In this document: piece after piece, positions 11,341-22,975 of the stretch | Position numbering within the stretch: position 1 is the stretch's first letter | Layout of the letters: each line of letters opens with the position of its first letter | Assembly (NCBI RefSeq): GCF_000321225.1 | Contig: NW_004451873.1 | Location: 1 to 64,000, forward strand | Direction of reading: 5' to 3' | DNA: 64,000 nucleotides | Origin: Odobenus rosmarus divergens | Lineage: Eukaryota > Chordata > Mammalia > Carnivora > Odobenidae | Made by a program: the position numbers and the translations under genes | Notes under the pieces: generated by a model | Seen by the model: only the letters and a program-made list of their open reading frames with translations | Databases searched by the model: none | Told to the model about the DNA's origin: nothing

Positions 11341-11684
11341 GATACCTGATAGTTACTGCACATAAAAGGTACAAACCGTGTGCTCTAAGGATTCAGATGA
11401 AGAGTGGCACTTCACTTCTGTGAAGTGCCCAAGCTCTGCTTCTGTTCAGAGCACTGAACAGCCCCTAAGGAGAGTGAATTTTACTTGGTAGGTGATAAGG
11501 AACATGGAAAATGTGTGTAAGGGAGTGACACTGTTATAATGGTGGTCTAGGGAGGCTAATCTTTCAGGCGCATACAGAATAAAACTGCATTCAAGGCAGA
11601 GGATATATGTTACTTATCTTTCTATTTCAGATTTCAGAAACTGCTTCTGAAGGTCCTTAAATGACACAGCACTACTGCATTTAA

Positions 11685-11850
11685 TATAGTAGTAAATAGT
11701 TAGAAACTTGGTGTGAGTCCCAGTTCTGCCACTTGCCAGCCATGTGACCTTGGGGAAGTCACTTAACCTCTCTATAAAATAGGGTTAGCAAATGCCCATC
11801 CTAAAGGGCCAGAAGATGGATAAAATAAGATCATATGAGGGAAAACCCTT
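11685..11850 (+). repeat. MIR SINE
   Basis: gttctgccacttgccagcca, tgaccttggggaagtcactt and aacctctctataaaataggg are the diagnostic MIR core. Confidence 0.9.
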
Positions 11851-11976
11851 GGTAAATTACAAAGCGGTACACATGTTGGTGCTTTCTATTCACAGGGTTA
11901 AAGTGACTTTCTATGGGCTCCCTGTAGGCAGGAGGATGGGAATGGGAGCCTGACATTCAGTCTCAGAGGCACTCAC

Positions 11977-12161
11977 CTTCCAGGTCCAGGGCTGTGGATG
12001 CTGTCAGACACCCTTCACAGGAGCAGATGGTGTTCACAGTTGGGACCCTGTCAGTGCCCAAGGACACCCAGGGCCCTGCTGGGGTGCAAGCTCCCTTCCT
12101 AGACAATGCACCTGTGCTTGAGCTTCTGGGGCCACCAGCGTCTGCCAAGAACAGTTCATGT
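11977..12161 (-). other. Candidate internal exon, 185 bp
   Basis: On the minus strand a pyrimidine-rich tract ends in ccctttgcag (AG at 12163-12162) and, 185 bp later, a textbook donor GAAG|GTGAGT occurs (GT at 11976-11975). One frame is open across the whole interval and contains HELFLADAGG and CSCEGCLTAS; 185 bp is not a multiple of three. No repeat is recognised inside it. It lies upstream of the minus-strand CpG-island exon, so it would belong to another transcript or to an upstream alternative first part of the same gene. The peptide resembles no family I know; a non-coding exon or chance splice sites are possible. Confidence 0.35.
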
Positions 12162-12234
12162 CTGCAAAGGGAGATATGAGAAAGCCATAGCACAAAGCAC
12201 AGAGGCTCTTAAAAACTTATGATATTAACAAATG

Positions 12235-12365
12235 TGATGTGAGCATTCAAAAAGTCCCAGATGCTGTACTTCGTGCTGGGGATACAGTAGAGATCAAGCC
12301 AGGTACAGCTTCTACCCTCCTGAAGCTTACAGTCTAGCAGAGGGTGGAGAGAGTGGGGAAGAGGG
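12235..12365 (-). repeat. L2 3' end fragment (reverse)
   Basis: tgctggggatacagtagaga, tcctgaagcttacagtctag: reverse complement of the L2 3' UTR. Confidence 0.7.
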
Positions 12366-12414
12366 TGCAGAACACTGAGCAAATTACTTCATATTTTTAA
12401 TGGTCATTGTATTT

Positions 12415-13835
12415 TCTTTTTTAAAGATAAATCTATAATATGTATCAAGGTACAATTTTATACAATAAAAGCACAGATATTACAAGCAAGTTTTGACACC
12501 TCTGTATACTCATATAATCACCATCCAAGACAAGATATAAAACATTCCCGAAAGCCCCAAGTTTTCTTAGGCGTGCCTTGTTCCTGCCAATCTCCAACTC
12601 CCAAGGGCAGGCATTGGTCTGATTTTTATCACTATAGCTTGGCTTTTCCTGTTTCTGGATTATATATATATATATGAAACCATACAGAATATGCCCTTTT
12701 ATATGTGCTTCCTTCAGTCAGTATAATTTTGTCTTTTATCTTCATCCCATGGTGCGAGGTGTATCAGTAGTTCATCCCTTTTTAGTGCTGAATAGCATTC
12801 TATTGTTTGATTGTATTGTAACTTGTTCTTCACCTGTCGATGGTCATTTGGGTTGTTTTCTGTGTTTTGTTAAAAGCTGTTATGAACATTTTTATACCAG
12901 TCTTTTTTGTTGATACGTGTTGTCATTTATCTTCAATCTATACCTAGGAGTGAAATTGCTGTATTCCAGAGAGACGTATGTTTTACCCTATAAAAAACTG
13001 CAAAGTGGGGCGCCTGGGTGGCTCAGTCGTTAAGCGTCTGCCTTTGGCTCAGGTCATGATCCCAGGGTCCTGGGATCGAGCCCCGCATTGGGCTCCCTGC
13101 TTGGCGGGAAGCCTGCTTCTCCCTCTCCCACTCCCCCTGCTTGTGTTCCCTCTCTCACTGTATCTCTCTCTGTCAAATAAATAAATAAAATCTTAAAAAA
13201 AAAAAAAGACTGCAAAGTAGTGTGTGGCAGTAACCCTTGTACCATTTTGCACTCCTACCAGCAACATCTGAGAGGTCCAGTTGTCCTTGCCTACATTTGC
13301 TTTGTCAGGTCCTTTTAGTTTAGCAACTGTAGTGGATTTATAGTGATGTCTCATTGTGGTTTTAATTTGCATTTCTCTGATGTTGAATAATATTGAGCCC
13401 CATTTCCAATGGCTTACTGGCCATTTGTATATCTTACTTTATGAAGTGTCTGTTCAAATCTTTTGCCATTATTCATTTGTAAAAGTTCTTTACCTATTCT
13501 GGATATGTCTTTTGTTAGATATAGGCATGAAAAACATTCTGTGGCTTGCCTTTTCATTTTCTTAATAATGTTTTGCAAAGAGCAGAATTATTTAATTCTG
13601 AATGGAGTCCAATTTATTAAACTTTCAGATGCTTTTTTTTTTTTTTAGTGCTTTTTGTGTCCTAAGAAATCTTGGCCTACCCTAAGGTTGTACACATATT
13701 TTCCTATGTCTTCTTCTAGAAATCTTATGGTTCCAATTTTTACATCTGGGCACATGACCCTTCTTTCATTAAATTGTTTATAAGAAATGAAGTAGGACTT
13801 AAGGTTCATTTTCTCCTCATATAATTAATGTTACA
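12415..13835 (-). repeat. Old L1 (reverse), interrupted by a Can-SINE
   Basis: Reads as antisense old L1: accatccaagacaagatata, ctgaatagcattctattg, tggtcatttgggttgtttt, cctaggagtgaaattgctg, then after the SINE ttgcactcctaccagcaac and tagtgatgtctcattgtgg. It continues through agcagaattatttaattc and aatcttggcctacccta. ORF2 is fully decayed. Plus-strand ORFs at 12674, 13356 and 13463 are antisense shadows. Confidence 0.8.
13007..13206 (+). mobile_element. Can-SINE inserted in L1
   Basis: Complete element (ggggcgcctgggtggctcag to aataaataaaatcttaaa). The flanking L1 sequence actgcaaagt is duplicated at both ends (12997-13006 and 13209-13218). Confidence 0.95.
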
Positions 13836-13837
13836 TA

Positions 13838-14135
13838 GGAACAGCCCTCTACCAATGACTGCTAAAAATTGGCAAATAAATTCTGCACTCCTCAGGTGGG
13901 ATAACTCTGAGATTTGTGTAATACCCTATTTCTCAGAGTTCACCCATGGGATTAGACTCCAGTTACCTATGATGTAACTTGCTTTGTAATGCTTCTGTTT
14001 TTGGCTAACTTCCCTTCTCTGTCTCCCTCCCCAACCACTATTTCCTGGAATCACCTCTCAGATAAATTACTTGCACAAATCTTTGTCCCAGGGTCTGCTT
14101 CTGAGGGAACACAAACTAAGACAGTGACACACAAG
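13838..14135 (+). repeat. LTR-like ancient repeat
   Basis: The 3' part (ttcctggaatcacctctcag, ataaattacttgcacaaatc, then cagggtctgcttctgaggga) closely parallels 21470-21560, so both are copies of one interspersed family with the look of an old LTR 3' end. Family not named. Confidence 0.45.
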
Positions 14136-15190
14136 GCAGACAGTTTCCCTGCCTTCTTGTGTTTGGCTACAATATAGTTGCATACAAAAGGATATTACAA
14201 AAGACAGTAAGACAAGGGAGAAGAAGTCACTCTCACATCCGAAGCAGGCCCTCCAATGCCATGCTGATCAGCAGGAGCAGAACAATAGGATTTGTGATCA
14301 GGATTAATGAATGACGGGTGACTATGAGCTAGCACATCTCCCTCCCTCTTTGGAGGCTATTACCTGTTTTTTACCAAAAAAACAAAAACAAAACAAAACC
14401 AACAACAACAATAACAACAAAAACCTAGTCCCTAAAGTGAAAAAAAAGGTTATTTATTTCACTGAACATTTTTGATCCCAAATTATTTTACTGCGCAACG
14501 CTATTTTGCAGGTGGCATGAATGACAGAGAGATATTTGCTGCATGAGTAGTCAGCATCGTTGTTGGAGGCAGGCTACAGGGCTACCTTTGAAATCCTAGC
14601 GCATCCCTTTCAAAGCAGACCAGGGACCCCATACATTCAGTCAGCAGAGTAAATGATGCCTTCAGTCTCCTTGGGTCTGTCTCCTAGATGACAGAGAATT
14701 ATGCACCTTTACTCTGCCTGCCATGGCCTTCCTCAACAGCTCTGGGGACTGCACAGAGTGACTGGGAACTCCAGGGCACGGCTGTGGGGTTTCCCAGAAA
14801 AGCCTTTGGCATCAGTCAGGCCAGATCAGTCTTCATGATGTCAGACCTGGGAATGTTGTGTGAAAAGGACATGTTTCCACGCAACTCTACACTCCCCGCT
14901 AGAAAGCAATTATTTTCAAGTGCCTACTCTGTATCTTTCACATGCAAAAACTAACTGTTCCATTTCAGATAATTCAAGGGTTTTCAGTGTGACTGGGCAC
15001 AGACAATTCCAACCTGTCCACAGGCTGCTGATCATTAGCCCAACATGAGGAGAGAGTAACAGTGACTTGTTCCATTTATTAAAAACACAGAGAATGATAA
15101 GGTAGTCAAAAATGTTTACCAGCTGGTAAATTTGGGGGCACATTTTACAAAGCTGGGTTAGAGTCAGAAATAGGAACTTGGAGCAAATCC
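14136..15190. other. Unassigned sequence with an A-rich patch
   Basis: Mostly unrecognised. 14375-14425 is a caaaa/acaac-rich low-complexity run. Small frames at 14688-14954 and 14916-15203 have no supporting splice signals. Confidence 0.45.
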
Positions 15191-15194
15191 TAAA

Positions 15195-15300
15195 GAAAGA
15201 CAATTAACTCATACCTTGGAGAGAGGGATTATATTTTACTTATGTTAGAGTCCAGAATTCCTGGCACGTGGTAGGTTCTCACTATTTGTTAACGAAATGA
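15195..15300 (+). repeat. L2 3' end fragment
   Basis: ccagaattcctggcacgtgg taggttctcactatttgtta is a diverged L2 terminus in plus orientation. Confidence 0.5.
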
Positions 15301-16069
15301 TTGCAAATTAAATATGAGAGAGTGAAAGTCATAATTTGAAAGTCATTTTGAGGGTATAAAGGGCTAACATGAGGGAAATGGTTAACGACTTCTTTCCCAC
15401 CCTTAGCTCCACATGAGTTGGAACAAGAAGAAACATCTTTGGTCATGTCATAAAGAATTGTAGCTAAAGCCAAAGAAGACATTTTTACATCTCAAAATCT
15501 TAATCTCCTAGCTGGTATATTTGGGAAATGTGTAACCCTGAAGCCTACAGATATGTAGTCAAATATAGGAGCCTAGACAGGAAGAACCCCTTGAAGTGTC
15601 TCCCAGTTTGATGCATTGTTTAGTCCACTGTTTGTTGCCTAACCCGGGGGAAGCCATTAAACCTACTCTATAGAGTGAGGCTGCGATATTTGCAATTTAC
15701 ACTCCAGAGGACAGATGGGAGCATCGTAAAAAGGCTTTGTGCCCGAGGGTGACTCAGCAGAAGCATCTCTGAGCTTCGTTTTGGGGAGTATTTTGAATAA
15801 TTGAGCTTGCAGCCATTGTGACTGCCCCTCCAGCAGATGCTAGGTAAGGACTGGCAGAGGTTGGGAGGGCAAAGTTGTAGGGGGCCCAGGGACCGGGCAG
15901 GGCTGCTTGCTCTGTTTCCTCACACAAAAGGCTTCGGCTTGAGTGCACCACAGTATGCTCCCAAATGAAAGTCCTTTCCCCAGGGGGTAATTCTAACAAT
16001 AAATGTGAGACTTAGAGGAAGAGTGACTTTTTTTTTTTCCCTGGGTGGTCATGTGAGTTTAACTAATTT
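15301..16069. other. Unassigned sequence
   Basis: No repeat or gene recognised. A short T-run sits at 16028-16039. Confidence 0.45.
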
Positions 16070-16300
16070 ACTCATTCATTTATTCAGCAAGTATTTGTTG
16101 GGCTTACTCTGTTCTGAACACTAAGCCAGGTAACAGAGAAACAAGTGTGAATAGGACACACTCCCTTTTTGAAAGTGCTTTATGGTCTGGTAGTGGGACA
16201 GGCACAAAGACAAATAATTTGCAATATAATATGAAAGATGCTCACTAGAAGTATTGACCCGGTATTGTGTTGGTGCAAAGAAAGAGTGATACATTCAAAC
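16070..16300 (-). repeat. L2 3' end (reverse)
   Basis: ttcatttattcagcaagtat, ggcttactctgttctgaaca and agacaaataatttgcaatat follow the reverse complement of the L2 tail. Confidence 0.75.
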
Positions 16301-16329
16301 AGGAGCAGTTAGGAAGGTTTGCAGTAAGG

Positions 16330-16790
16330 TATCTTGTGGTAAAATTCACATAACATAAAATTTACGATTTTAACCATTTTAAAGTACACAGTTCAGTGGC
16401 ATTTAGTACATTTACAATGTTATGCAACCATCACCACTATCTAGTTCTGGACCATCTTCATTAACCCAAAAGGAAATCCCATACCCAGCAGTAGTCATTC
16501 TCCATTTCCCCCTCCCCCAGCTCCTAGAAACCATCAATCTACTTTCTGTCTCAATAGATTTGCCTATCGGGGATATTGCATATAAATGGAATAATACAAT
16601 GTATGGTCTCTCCCCTTTGGCTTCTTTTACTTAGCATAATGTTTTCAAGGTTCATCCATGTAATAGCGTGTAGTAGTACTTCATTCTTTTTCATGGTTGG
16701 CTAATATTACATTATATAGATATACCACATTTTGTTTACCATTCACCAGTTGATGAATATTTGGGATGTTTCCACCCAGATGGGGACTCT
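16330..16790 (-). repeat. Old L1 3' fragment (reverse)
   Basis: gtggtaaaattcacataaca, cacagttcagtggcatttag, caatgttatgcaaccatcac, gggatattgcatataaatgg and cttagcataatgttttcaag are diagnostic of antisense L1M 3' ends. Confidence 0.88.
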
Positions 16791-17569
16791 TGAACAGTGC
16801 TTTCTTTATTTCAGAATAAAATGCTTTGCTGATAAAACAAACAATACAGACTTCCAGACAGCAAAGTAAAGTTCAGTCCACAATGACACAGCAATGACAA
16901 GTGACATATAAGAAGAAATCACCAAAAAGGGGTAGCTGGGATGAAAGATAAGGCAAGCATCTCTGGGACCAGAAATCACAAAGGTGAGCAAGGATGAAGT
17001 CAGGGGCATGCTGGGCTCCAAGTCTGGACCCAGACAATGGCAGTAGGAGACTGACTCCAACAGAGAAGCAGGAACAAAACAGCTCCACACAAGGCACAGA
17101 ATAGAGTCAGGCTCCCTACATGCCTCCAGGAACTGGAGTGGGGTGCCCCTCCTTTGAAGGGGGTTCAGAAAGCTGCCACTCTACTGCCTGGTGTAACTGT
17201 TTCCAGGAAAATCGGGACCTTCAGAGGCAGATGGACGGACACAGCCTCACAAGCAGGACCTGAGCCAAGTCTCCTGCAGGCTCTGAGACTGTATATCCCC
17301 AACATTGCTGCAGGGGAGGTATGCTGAAACACCCCTATAAGACTGGGCTGGGGCCCGCAGAGGTCAGGGGAAAGCACCAGTATACCCACTACACTACTAG
17401 AAAGTAAGAGAAAGATGAAGAAGCTAAAAACTTCCTACTTAAAATGAACTTGAAAATCAAAAATTCAAAATTCATGAGAAAATATAATTCTAGGAAAGCC
17501 AACAAAAGCAACAATAAGAATACAAATTCACTTCTGACAAAATTAATTGTACAGAACAGATTAATAAAA
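16791..17569. other. Unassigned, possibly old L1 5' sequence
   Basis: A/G-rich stretch with no family assigned. Overlapping minus-strand frames of 74-94 codons (16806-17389) lack splice context and are probably chance. Confidence 0.35.
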
Positions 17570-17850
17570 ATGCTTTAAAATGAGTGATACTATTACAACC
17601 TGCAACAACATGGATAAATAATGTAATATTTACCAAAAAAAGTTAGAACAAGAGTACAAAACACATGCTTAGATTGATATGAAAAAAATAGGTAAACTCA
17701 TCTATGATGTTAGAAGTCAGAACAGTGGTTCCTCTTGGAAGAAGGCCCAAGGGGGATGCTGGAAATGCAATGTTTCCTGACTTGGGTACTTGCTACATGA
17801 ATGCCTTCACTTTGTGAAAAGTCATTATGTTACACATACACTTAATCTTC
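17570..17850 (+). repeat. Old L1 3' fragment
   Basis: acctgcaacaacatggataaa, gttagaagtcagaacagtgg, cctgacttgggtacttgcta and ctttgtgaaaagtcattatg fit an L1M 3' end in plus orientation. Confidence 0.65.
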
Positions 17851-18460
17851 CTTATTTGCAGATTTTGTGTTTGTGAATTTGCCTACTCACAAAAGGTTAT
17901 TTGTAACCCCCAAGTCAATACATGTGCCCTTTGTGGTCATTCACAGACATGGGCTGTAAAGGGGGAAATTTTGAGTCATCAGATGCTTATGGTCCCATCT
18001 GAGGTCAAAGAGGCAACACTCTGCCTTCTTGTTTCAGTTCTTGTATTGTAAACAAGTAACCTTTTTGTAGTCTACCTAGTGCCCGTTTTTTTGCATCTTT
18101 TGTGCTTTTTGTTAGTGAGTTAGCCGTCTGAAATGGACCTCAAGCATAATTCTGAAGTGCTGGCTAGCCTTCCTAAGCTCAGGAAGCTGTGATGTGCCTT
18201 ATGGAGAAAATAGGTGTGTTAGATAAGCTTCCTTTAGACACGAGTTATAGTGCTGTTGGCCACGAATTTTGTGTTAATGGATCAACAATATATATTATGT
18301 AAGTTATCATTAAACAGAAACATGCACTAAACAAAGTTATGTGTTGATTGGTTTATGAAATATCTCCATAGGCTCTCAGGAGCCTATCCTGTAGTTTCCT
18401 TAGGAGCAATAGTTTGGTATTCACTAATTTTATGTTCCATTTAAGCAATAAATGCATTTA
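17851..18460. other. Unassigned sequence
   Basis: AT-rich, no feature recognised until the SINE run. The last 16 bases hold the target sequence gcaataaatgcattta. Confidence 0.45.
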
Positions 18461-18657
18461 TTTTTTTTAAAAGATTTTATTTATTTATTTGAGAGAGAGA
18501 GAATGAGAGATAGAGAGCACGAGAGGGAGGAGGGTCAGAGGGAGAAGCAGACTCCCTGCCGAGCAGGGAGCCCGATGTGGGACTCGATCCCGGGACTCCA
18601 GGATCATGACCTGAGCCGAAGGCCGTCGCTTAACCAACTGAGCCACCCAGGCACCCT
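18461..18657 (-). mobile_element. Can-SINE, first of three in a row
   Basis: Reverse-oriented: T/A-rich tail first (aaaagattttatttatttat), then body and head gagccacccaggcaccct. It is flanked by gcaataaatgcattt at 18445-18459 and 18658-18672. Its sequence is closest to the third copy at 18866. Confidence 0.94.
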
Positions 18658-18672
18658 GCAATAAATGCATTT

Positions 18673-18850
18673 AAAAAAAAAGATTTATTTATTTATTTGA
18701 GAGAGAGAGAGCGGGGGGAGGGGCAGAGGAAGAGGGAGAAGCTGACTCCTGGCTGAGCAGGGAGCCTGACCGGGGCTTGATCCCAGCACCTGGAAATCAT
18801 GACCCAAGCCAAAGGCAGGTGCTTAACCAACTGAGCCACCCAGGCACCCT
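18673..18850 (-). mobile_element. Can-SINE, second of three
   Basis: Same orientation but a different variant (gagcggggggaggggcagagg in the tail-side region, cttgatcccagcacctggaa in the body). It is flanked by the same 15-bp sequence at 18658-18672 and 18851-18865. Confidence 0.93.
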
Positions 18851-18865
18851 GCAATAAATGCATTT

Positions 18866-19059
18866 TTTTTAAAGATTTTATTTATTTATTTGAGAGAGAG
18901 AGAGAATGAGAGATAGAAAGCACGAGAGGGAAGAGGGTCAGAGGGAGAAGCAGACTCCCCGCTGAGCAGGAAGCCCGATATGGGACTCGATCCCGGGACT
19001 CCAGGACCATGACCTGAGCCGAAGGCAGTCGCTTAACCAACTGAGCCACCCAGGCACCC
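18866..19059 (-). mobile_element. Can-SINE, third of three
   Basis: Shares with the first copy gagatagaaagcacgagagg (one change) and cgatcccgggactccagga, indicating the same subfamily. The right flank aataaattcattt (from 19060) is a diverged, shortened copy of the target sequence. Confidence 0.93.
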
Positions 19060-19596
19060 AATAAATTCATTTTTAATATAATAACAACTAAGAGAGTTTA
19101 TAGTTCCAGACACTCACCAAAATAATTATCAAGAGGATGCACTTAATGACAGCACAGAAACTTGTTTAAAATGTAGAGAAATTTAAGTATTGACTGAAAA
19201 AAATACTTTTTGTGTAAAAATGTCAAATGGAAATTCTAAAGAAGTATAATAGAATGAAGGATGAGAGGCATTCAAAGAGTAGTTAAATTATGATGATGTC
19301 CAAAGATAGGACTGAAATATTTAATAACAGTTTTGTTAGAAAAGTAAGAAATTGTGTATATGTTCAAAAAATTAGAGAAACTACTAAAAAATAGAAGTAC
19401 AATCTATAGCTTTCAAAGGAGTAGACTAAAACATGAAAATAAGGATACAGAAAAATCTATCAACAGAAAGAAAGAATAAAGAAAAAATGGTAAACAGAAA
19501 TCCTCATAAGTTTGTACTGAAAATTCAGATATGCACACATTCATGAAAATGTAAATAGATTACACACACTTATTAAAAACATGCATTATGTTTTTA
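19060..19596. other. A-rich sequence, possibly old L1
   Basis: A-rich, purine-biased sequence typical of decayed L1 coding strand, but no diagnostic segment is recognised. Confidence 0.35.
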
Positions 19597-19788
19597 TGGT
19601 GCCTGGGTGGCTCAATCGGTTGAACATCCAACTCTTGATTTCGGCTCAGGTCATGACCTCAGGGTCATGAGATCAAGCCCGCATGGGCTTCACACTCAGC
19701 AGAGAGTCTGCTTGAGATTCTCTTTCTCCCTCTCCTTCTGCCCCTCCCCCACTCTCCCTCTCTCTAAAATAAATAAATCTTTAAAAAA
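19597..19788 (+). mobile_element. Can-SINE, older variant
   Basis: tggtgcctgggtggctcaatcgg head, acctcagggtcatgagatcaa body and aataaataaatctttaaa tail. The duplicated flank is atgcattat (19581-19589 and about 19791-19799). Confidence 0.9.
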
Positions 19789-19854
19789 ATATGCATTATC
19801 AGATTGGATTTTTTTTAAAATCTAGCTATATGCTAGAATTAATTATATAAAGTT

Positions 19855-19925
19855 AGAATTATAAAATTATATATTATAATTTATATATATATATAAAATT
19901 ATATATATAATTTATAAAAAATTAT
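19855..19925. repeat. AT-rich low-complexity tract
   Basis: Nearly pure A/T with (TA)n runs and self-complementary ttatatatat segments; could extrude a hairpin. Confidence 0.8.
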
Positions 19926-20696
19926 GAAATTATCAATTAGAAGAACAGTAAAATTTGTATGAATGTAAAACATTCAAATTATCAGATGAAAACACCACAC
20001 ATGCAGGTATACACACGTATCCCAGAAAAGTAACCACAGATTATAAAGTGAAACATCAATATAGTCAAATAACAAAGCATTAAAAACAAAGGAATAACTT
20101 AAAAGACCAAATGTATTGTCATATTAATCAATTTAGATTATTAACTACCTGGAAAAAAAAAAGATTATGATCTCAAAGCAAAGTGGAGGAGAGATTTCAA
20201 CAAGTTTCTGAAGAGAGAAAATTACATAAAGGAGGGTAATTGATAGAGTAGGACAAGGGAATTTGCAGCCTGGAGCCTACCAGGAAGACAATATAGACTA
20301 GAAGAAAGCCAACATGCCCACAGAGATGGCAGTTTCTCCAGAGGGCAGGAGCAAAATGTAGAGCAGACAAAAGGTGGATTAATTGAATATTTATGAATGG
20401 ACCACCTCCTCACAACTTGTAAAGCATCTAGCCACAGGGCATCTCTCTGTAGGCAGAGGGTTCTTTCCTGGAGAATTGAATAATTTCTACTTATCTGGCA
20501 TTTGGGGGCCACTCATAGTAAAAGCAAACTTCCTATCTGATAACATAAGACAAAGTTCAACAATTCTAAAGCCTAACCCTTTATACGTCTCCAAACAACT
20601 TTTAATGCCTCACTCTTAAATAAAAACCAGCAATATTATCAGACATTTGAGGAAAATTTCCACCATAAAAAAGAGACTATAAGAAAGGATAAGTGA
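19926..20696. other. Unassigned AT-rich sequence
   Basis: No feature recognised. The 78- and 96-codon frames around 20222-20619 have no supporting signals. Confidence 0.4.
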
Positions 20697-20900
20697 GGGG
20701 CGCCTGGGTGGCTCAGACGGTTGGGCATCTGCCTTTGGCTCGGGTCATGATCCCGGGGTCCTGGGATCGAGCCCCACATCGGGCTCCCTGCTGAGCAGGG
20801 AGCCTGCTTCTCCCTCTCCCTCTCCCTCTGTCTCTGCCTGCCGCTCCCCCTGTTTGTACTCTCTCTCTCTCTGTCAAACAAAAAATAAAAATAAAAAAAA
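20697..20900 (+). mobile_element. Can-SINE
   Basis: Complete, close to consensus, with tctgcctgccgctccccctg. Target-site duplication agaaaggataagtga (20682-20696) and agaaaggataggtga (20901-20915), one mismatch. It supplies the middle of a spurious 181-codon minus-strand frame (20639-21184). Confidence 0.96.
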
Positions 20901-21240
20901 AGAAAGGATAGGTGACCCCAGAGAAAAAAAGAGAATGTGGGGAGAAGAAAAATAATAATTAAAATCTGCTGAGAGACATGAAAAGCTAGTGCATCTATAA
21001 AACAAGAACAGGTTGCTATGAAAAAAGAAGCAATTAGAGAAAAGAGAGTGCCCTCAGAAAATAAAACACAAGGTGGATAAATATAAAAGAATGTAGAAGA
21101 GTTGGAAAATAAATTTGATGAACTCTCAGAAAGTGGGACAAGAAGGCAAAGAGACAGAGCATCTGAAAGAAAAGATAAGGACAATCCAGGAGTTCCAGTG
21201 GGATCCTAATCAGCCATTCTGACATGTGTACAACCTAGAA
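20901..21240 (+). repeat. Probable old L1/HAL1-type fragment
   Basis: A/G-rich sequence with agagacagagcatctgaaag and taaatataaaagaatgtaga, resembling old L1 5' regions. Weak. Confidence 0.4.
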
Positions 21241-21244
21241 ATGT

Positions 21245-21640
21245 GAAAGGGTTAACACCTCACAGGGCAATCCTTGACCAGTGGAAGTTGGAAGCCCATG
21301 AATAAATGTGCTCATCTTTTATCCCTGGGGCAAACAATTCCACGGTGCTTTCTATGTAGTTTCAAAGGAAATCTCTAGTAGGATAGAGCCCCACTAGAGT
21401 TGTCTACGGTGGTGACTGGTTAGATACACATTCTTGGATTAGTTTTTCCTTCTTCCCTCTTTCCCTCTTCCCCATCTGCCCATCTCTATTTCCCTGGGAT
21501 CACTTCCCAAAATAAACAACTTGCATGCAAAACCTTGTCTTGCTTCTGCCTTTGGAAGGCTATGACATAAAATGTTCCTAAATTTTTTAGGATTATAAAA
21601 GAATCCTACTTTATTTCTTTTATATGTTTCCATGTGACCA
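21245..21640 (+). repeat. LTR-like ancient repeat, sister of 13838
   Basis: tttccctgggatcacttccc, aaataaacaacttgcatgca and cttgtcttgcttctgccttt parallel the end of the 13838-14135 copy. Confidence 0.45.
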
Positions 21641-21965
21641 TGTGTAAGTTTTTCTCTACGGCATAAACCTAAAAGTAGAATTGCTCAGTCACATAATGTG
21701 TCCATTAGAAATTGCCAAGTTACTTGCAAAAAAAATATATTTTTTCCATCATATTTTGTAATTTTTTATGTCTTAAGAGATACTTCTTTTCATGTAGGTT
21801 CATGATATTTATTTATTATCCTTTTTCATAGTTTTAAAATTTGGCTTCACATTTAGGTCTTTAATACATCTGCAATTTATTTTCATGCATGGTGTGAGGA
21901 ATCAATGTTTTTGAGCTAACGGACATTGAGAAGAAGCTTCTCTTTGCTTTAAAAAATGCTTCTTG
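21641..21965 (-). repeat. Old L1 fragment (reverse)
   Basis: agtagaattgctcagtcac and ctttaatacatctgcaattt attttcatgcatggtgtgag match antisense L1M ORF2. Confidence 0.7.
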
Positions 21966-22324
21966 CCCAGATGTCTTGGCATTTTGCATAATGCACATTT
22001 GTCAGACCTAGAAATGGCAGAAAGGTAGCAAAGGGGGGGGGATCATGAAGAAAGCAGCGATAGCAGAGAAATTCACATTTCCTTCAAATGTGAGTACCAA
22101 CACCTTCTTTGGGTAAAGCAATCATACAAAACCACTTTGAAAACGTTTATAGCCGGCCTCAGTTAATCAGTTGAAATATACTCAGGGAAATTGTGAAAAC
22201 TATGAGGAAAGAAGTAGCTTTAGTCTGAATGAAACATGATGAAAAAAAGAGAGGTCTGCAGCAAGAAAATCACATTTCAAAGACTAAGCTAAGGGTTTGG
22301 GGATTTTCTGCTATTTTGGAATAG
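21966..22324. other. Unassigned sequence
   Basis: Nothing recognised apart from a G-run (aaggggggggga) near 22030. Confidence 0.4.
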
Positions 22325-22770
22325 CTCTGTACCCTGTATTCATTTGTTCATTTATTCATTCATTCAACAAACATGTATTTGGCACTTACTACATTCTAAC
22401 GACTATCTTAGGTACATGGGAGCTATAAAGAGGAATTGGTTCTTCTTCTTGCCTTCAACAAGTTCCTTTCTAGGCAAAAAACCACAAATATATGAGGAAA
22501 TAAATCTCCATTCTATGTGAGCAACATAAAAACAGCTATAGGATACCATACAAACTTGGTAAGGAATGAAGTATCAATGTTGGGGAAGAGGAGGAGGTCA
22601 AGGAGATGTTCCTAGAGAAGCTAACATGTGTGGAATTATTCAAAGGTAAATAGTATTCACCAGATAGCAAGGGGTGAATAGGAAGAGCCTTTGAAGGACA
22701 TTCCAATTGGAGGGAGCAGAGACATCAGACACGAGAGGCAATTGTGCCTCGAGGTAGCAGGGAAAGGTTT
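22325..22770 (-). repeat. L2 3' region (reverse)
   Basis: ttcattcattcaacaaacat, ggcacttactacattctaac, then the internal part with gaggaggtcaaggagatg and gaagagcctttgaaggacat (antisense L2). One of the longer L2 copies here. Confidence 0.7.
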
Positions 22771-22914
22771 GAATATGTCACAGAACCAACATCTGTTTCT
22801 CCTTTTCAATATGAATTTGTCTTAGTTCTGAAGAAAAGACACAATTTCAGCAAAGAAAACACACATGGACTGAAATTTACCTTCTTTTGCATGTATATCC
22901 AGATTCCTTTCATC

Positions 22915-22975
22915 CATCTAATAAAATTCTTGATTAAGCACTACTGTGTGCCAGGTGCTAGAGATACATAAGGAA
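22915..22975 (-). repeat. L2 terminal fragment (reverse)
   Basis: gcactactgtgtgccaggtg ctagagatac is the antisense L2 tail. Confidence 0.6.

Noticed and set aside
18445..19075. Regularly spaced identical 15-mers resembling a CRISPR array
   Set aside because: Spacers are Can-SINEs of about 180-200 bp; the repeats are target-site duplications in a mammalian genome.
20639..21184. 181-codon minus-strand frame
   Set aside because: Runs through a complete Can-SINE and A-rich flanks; chance frame.
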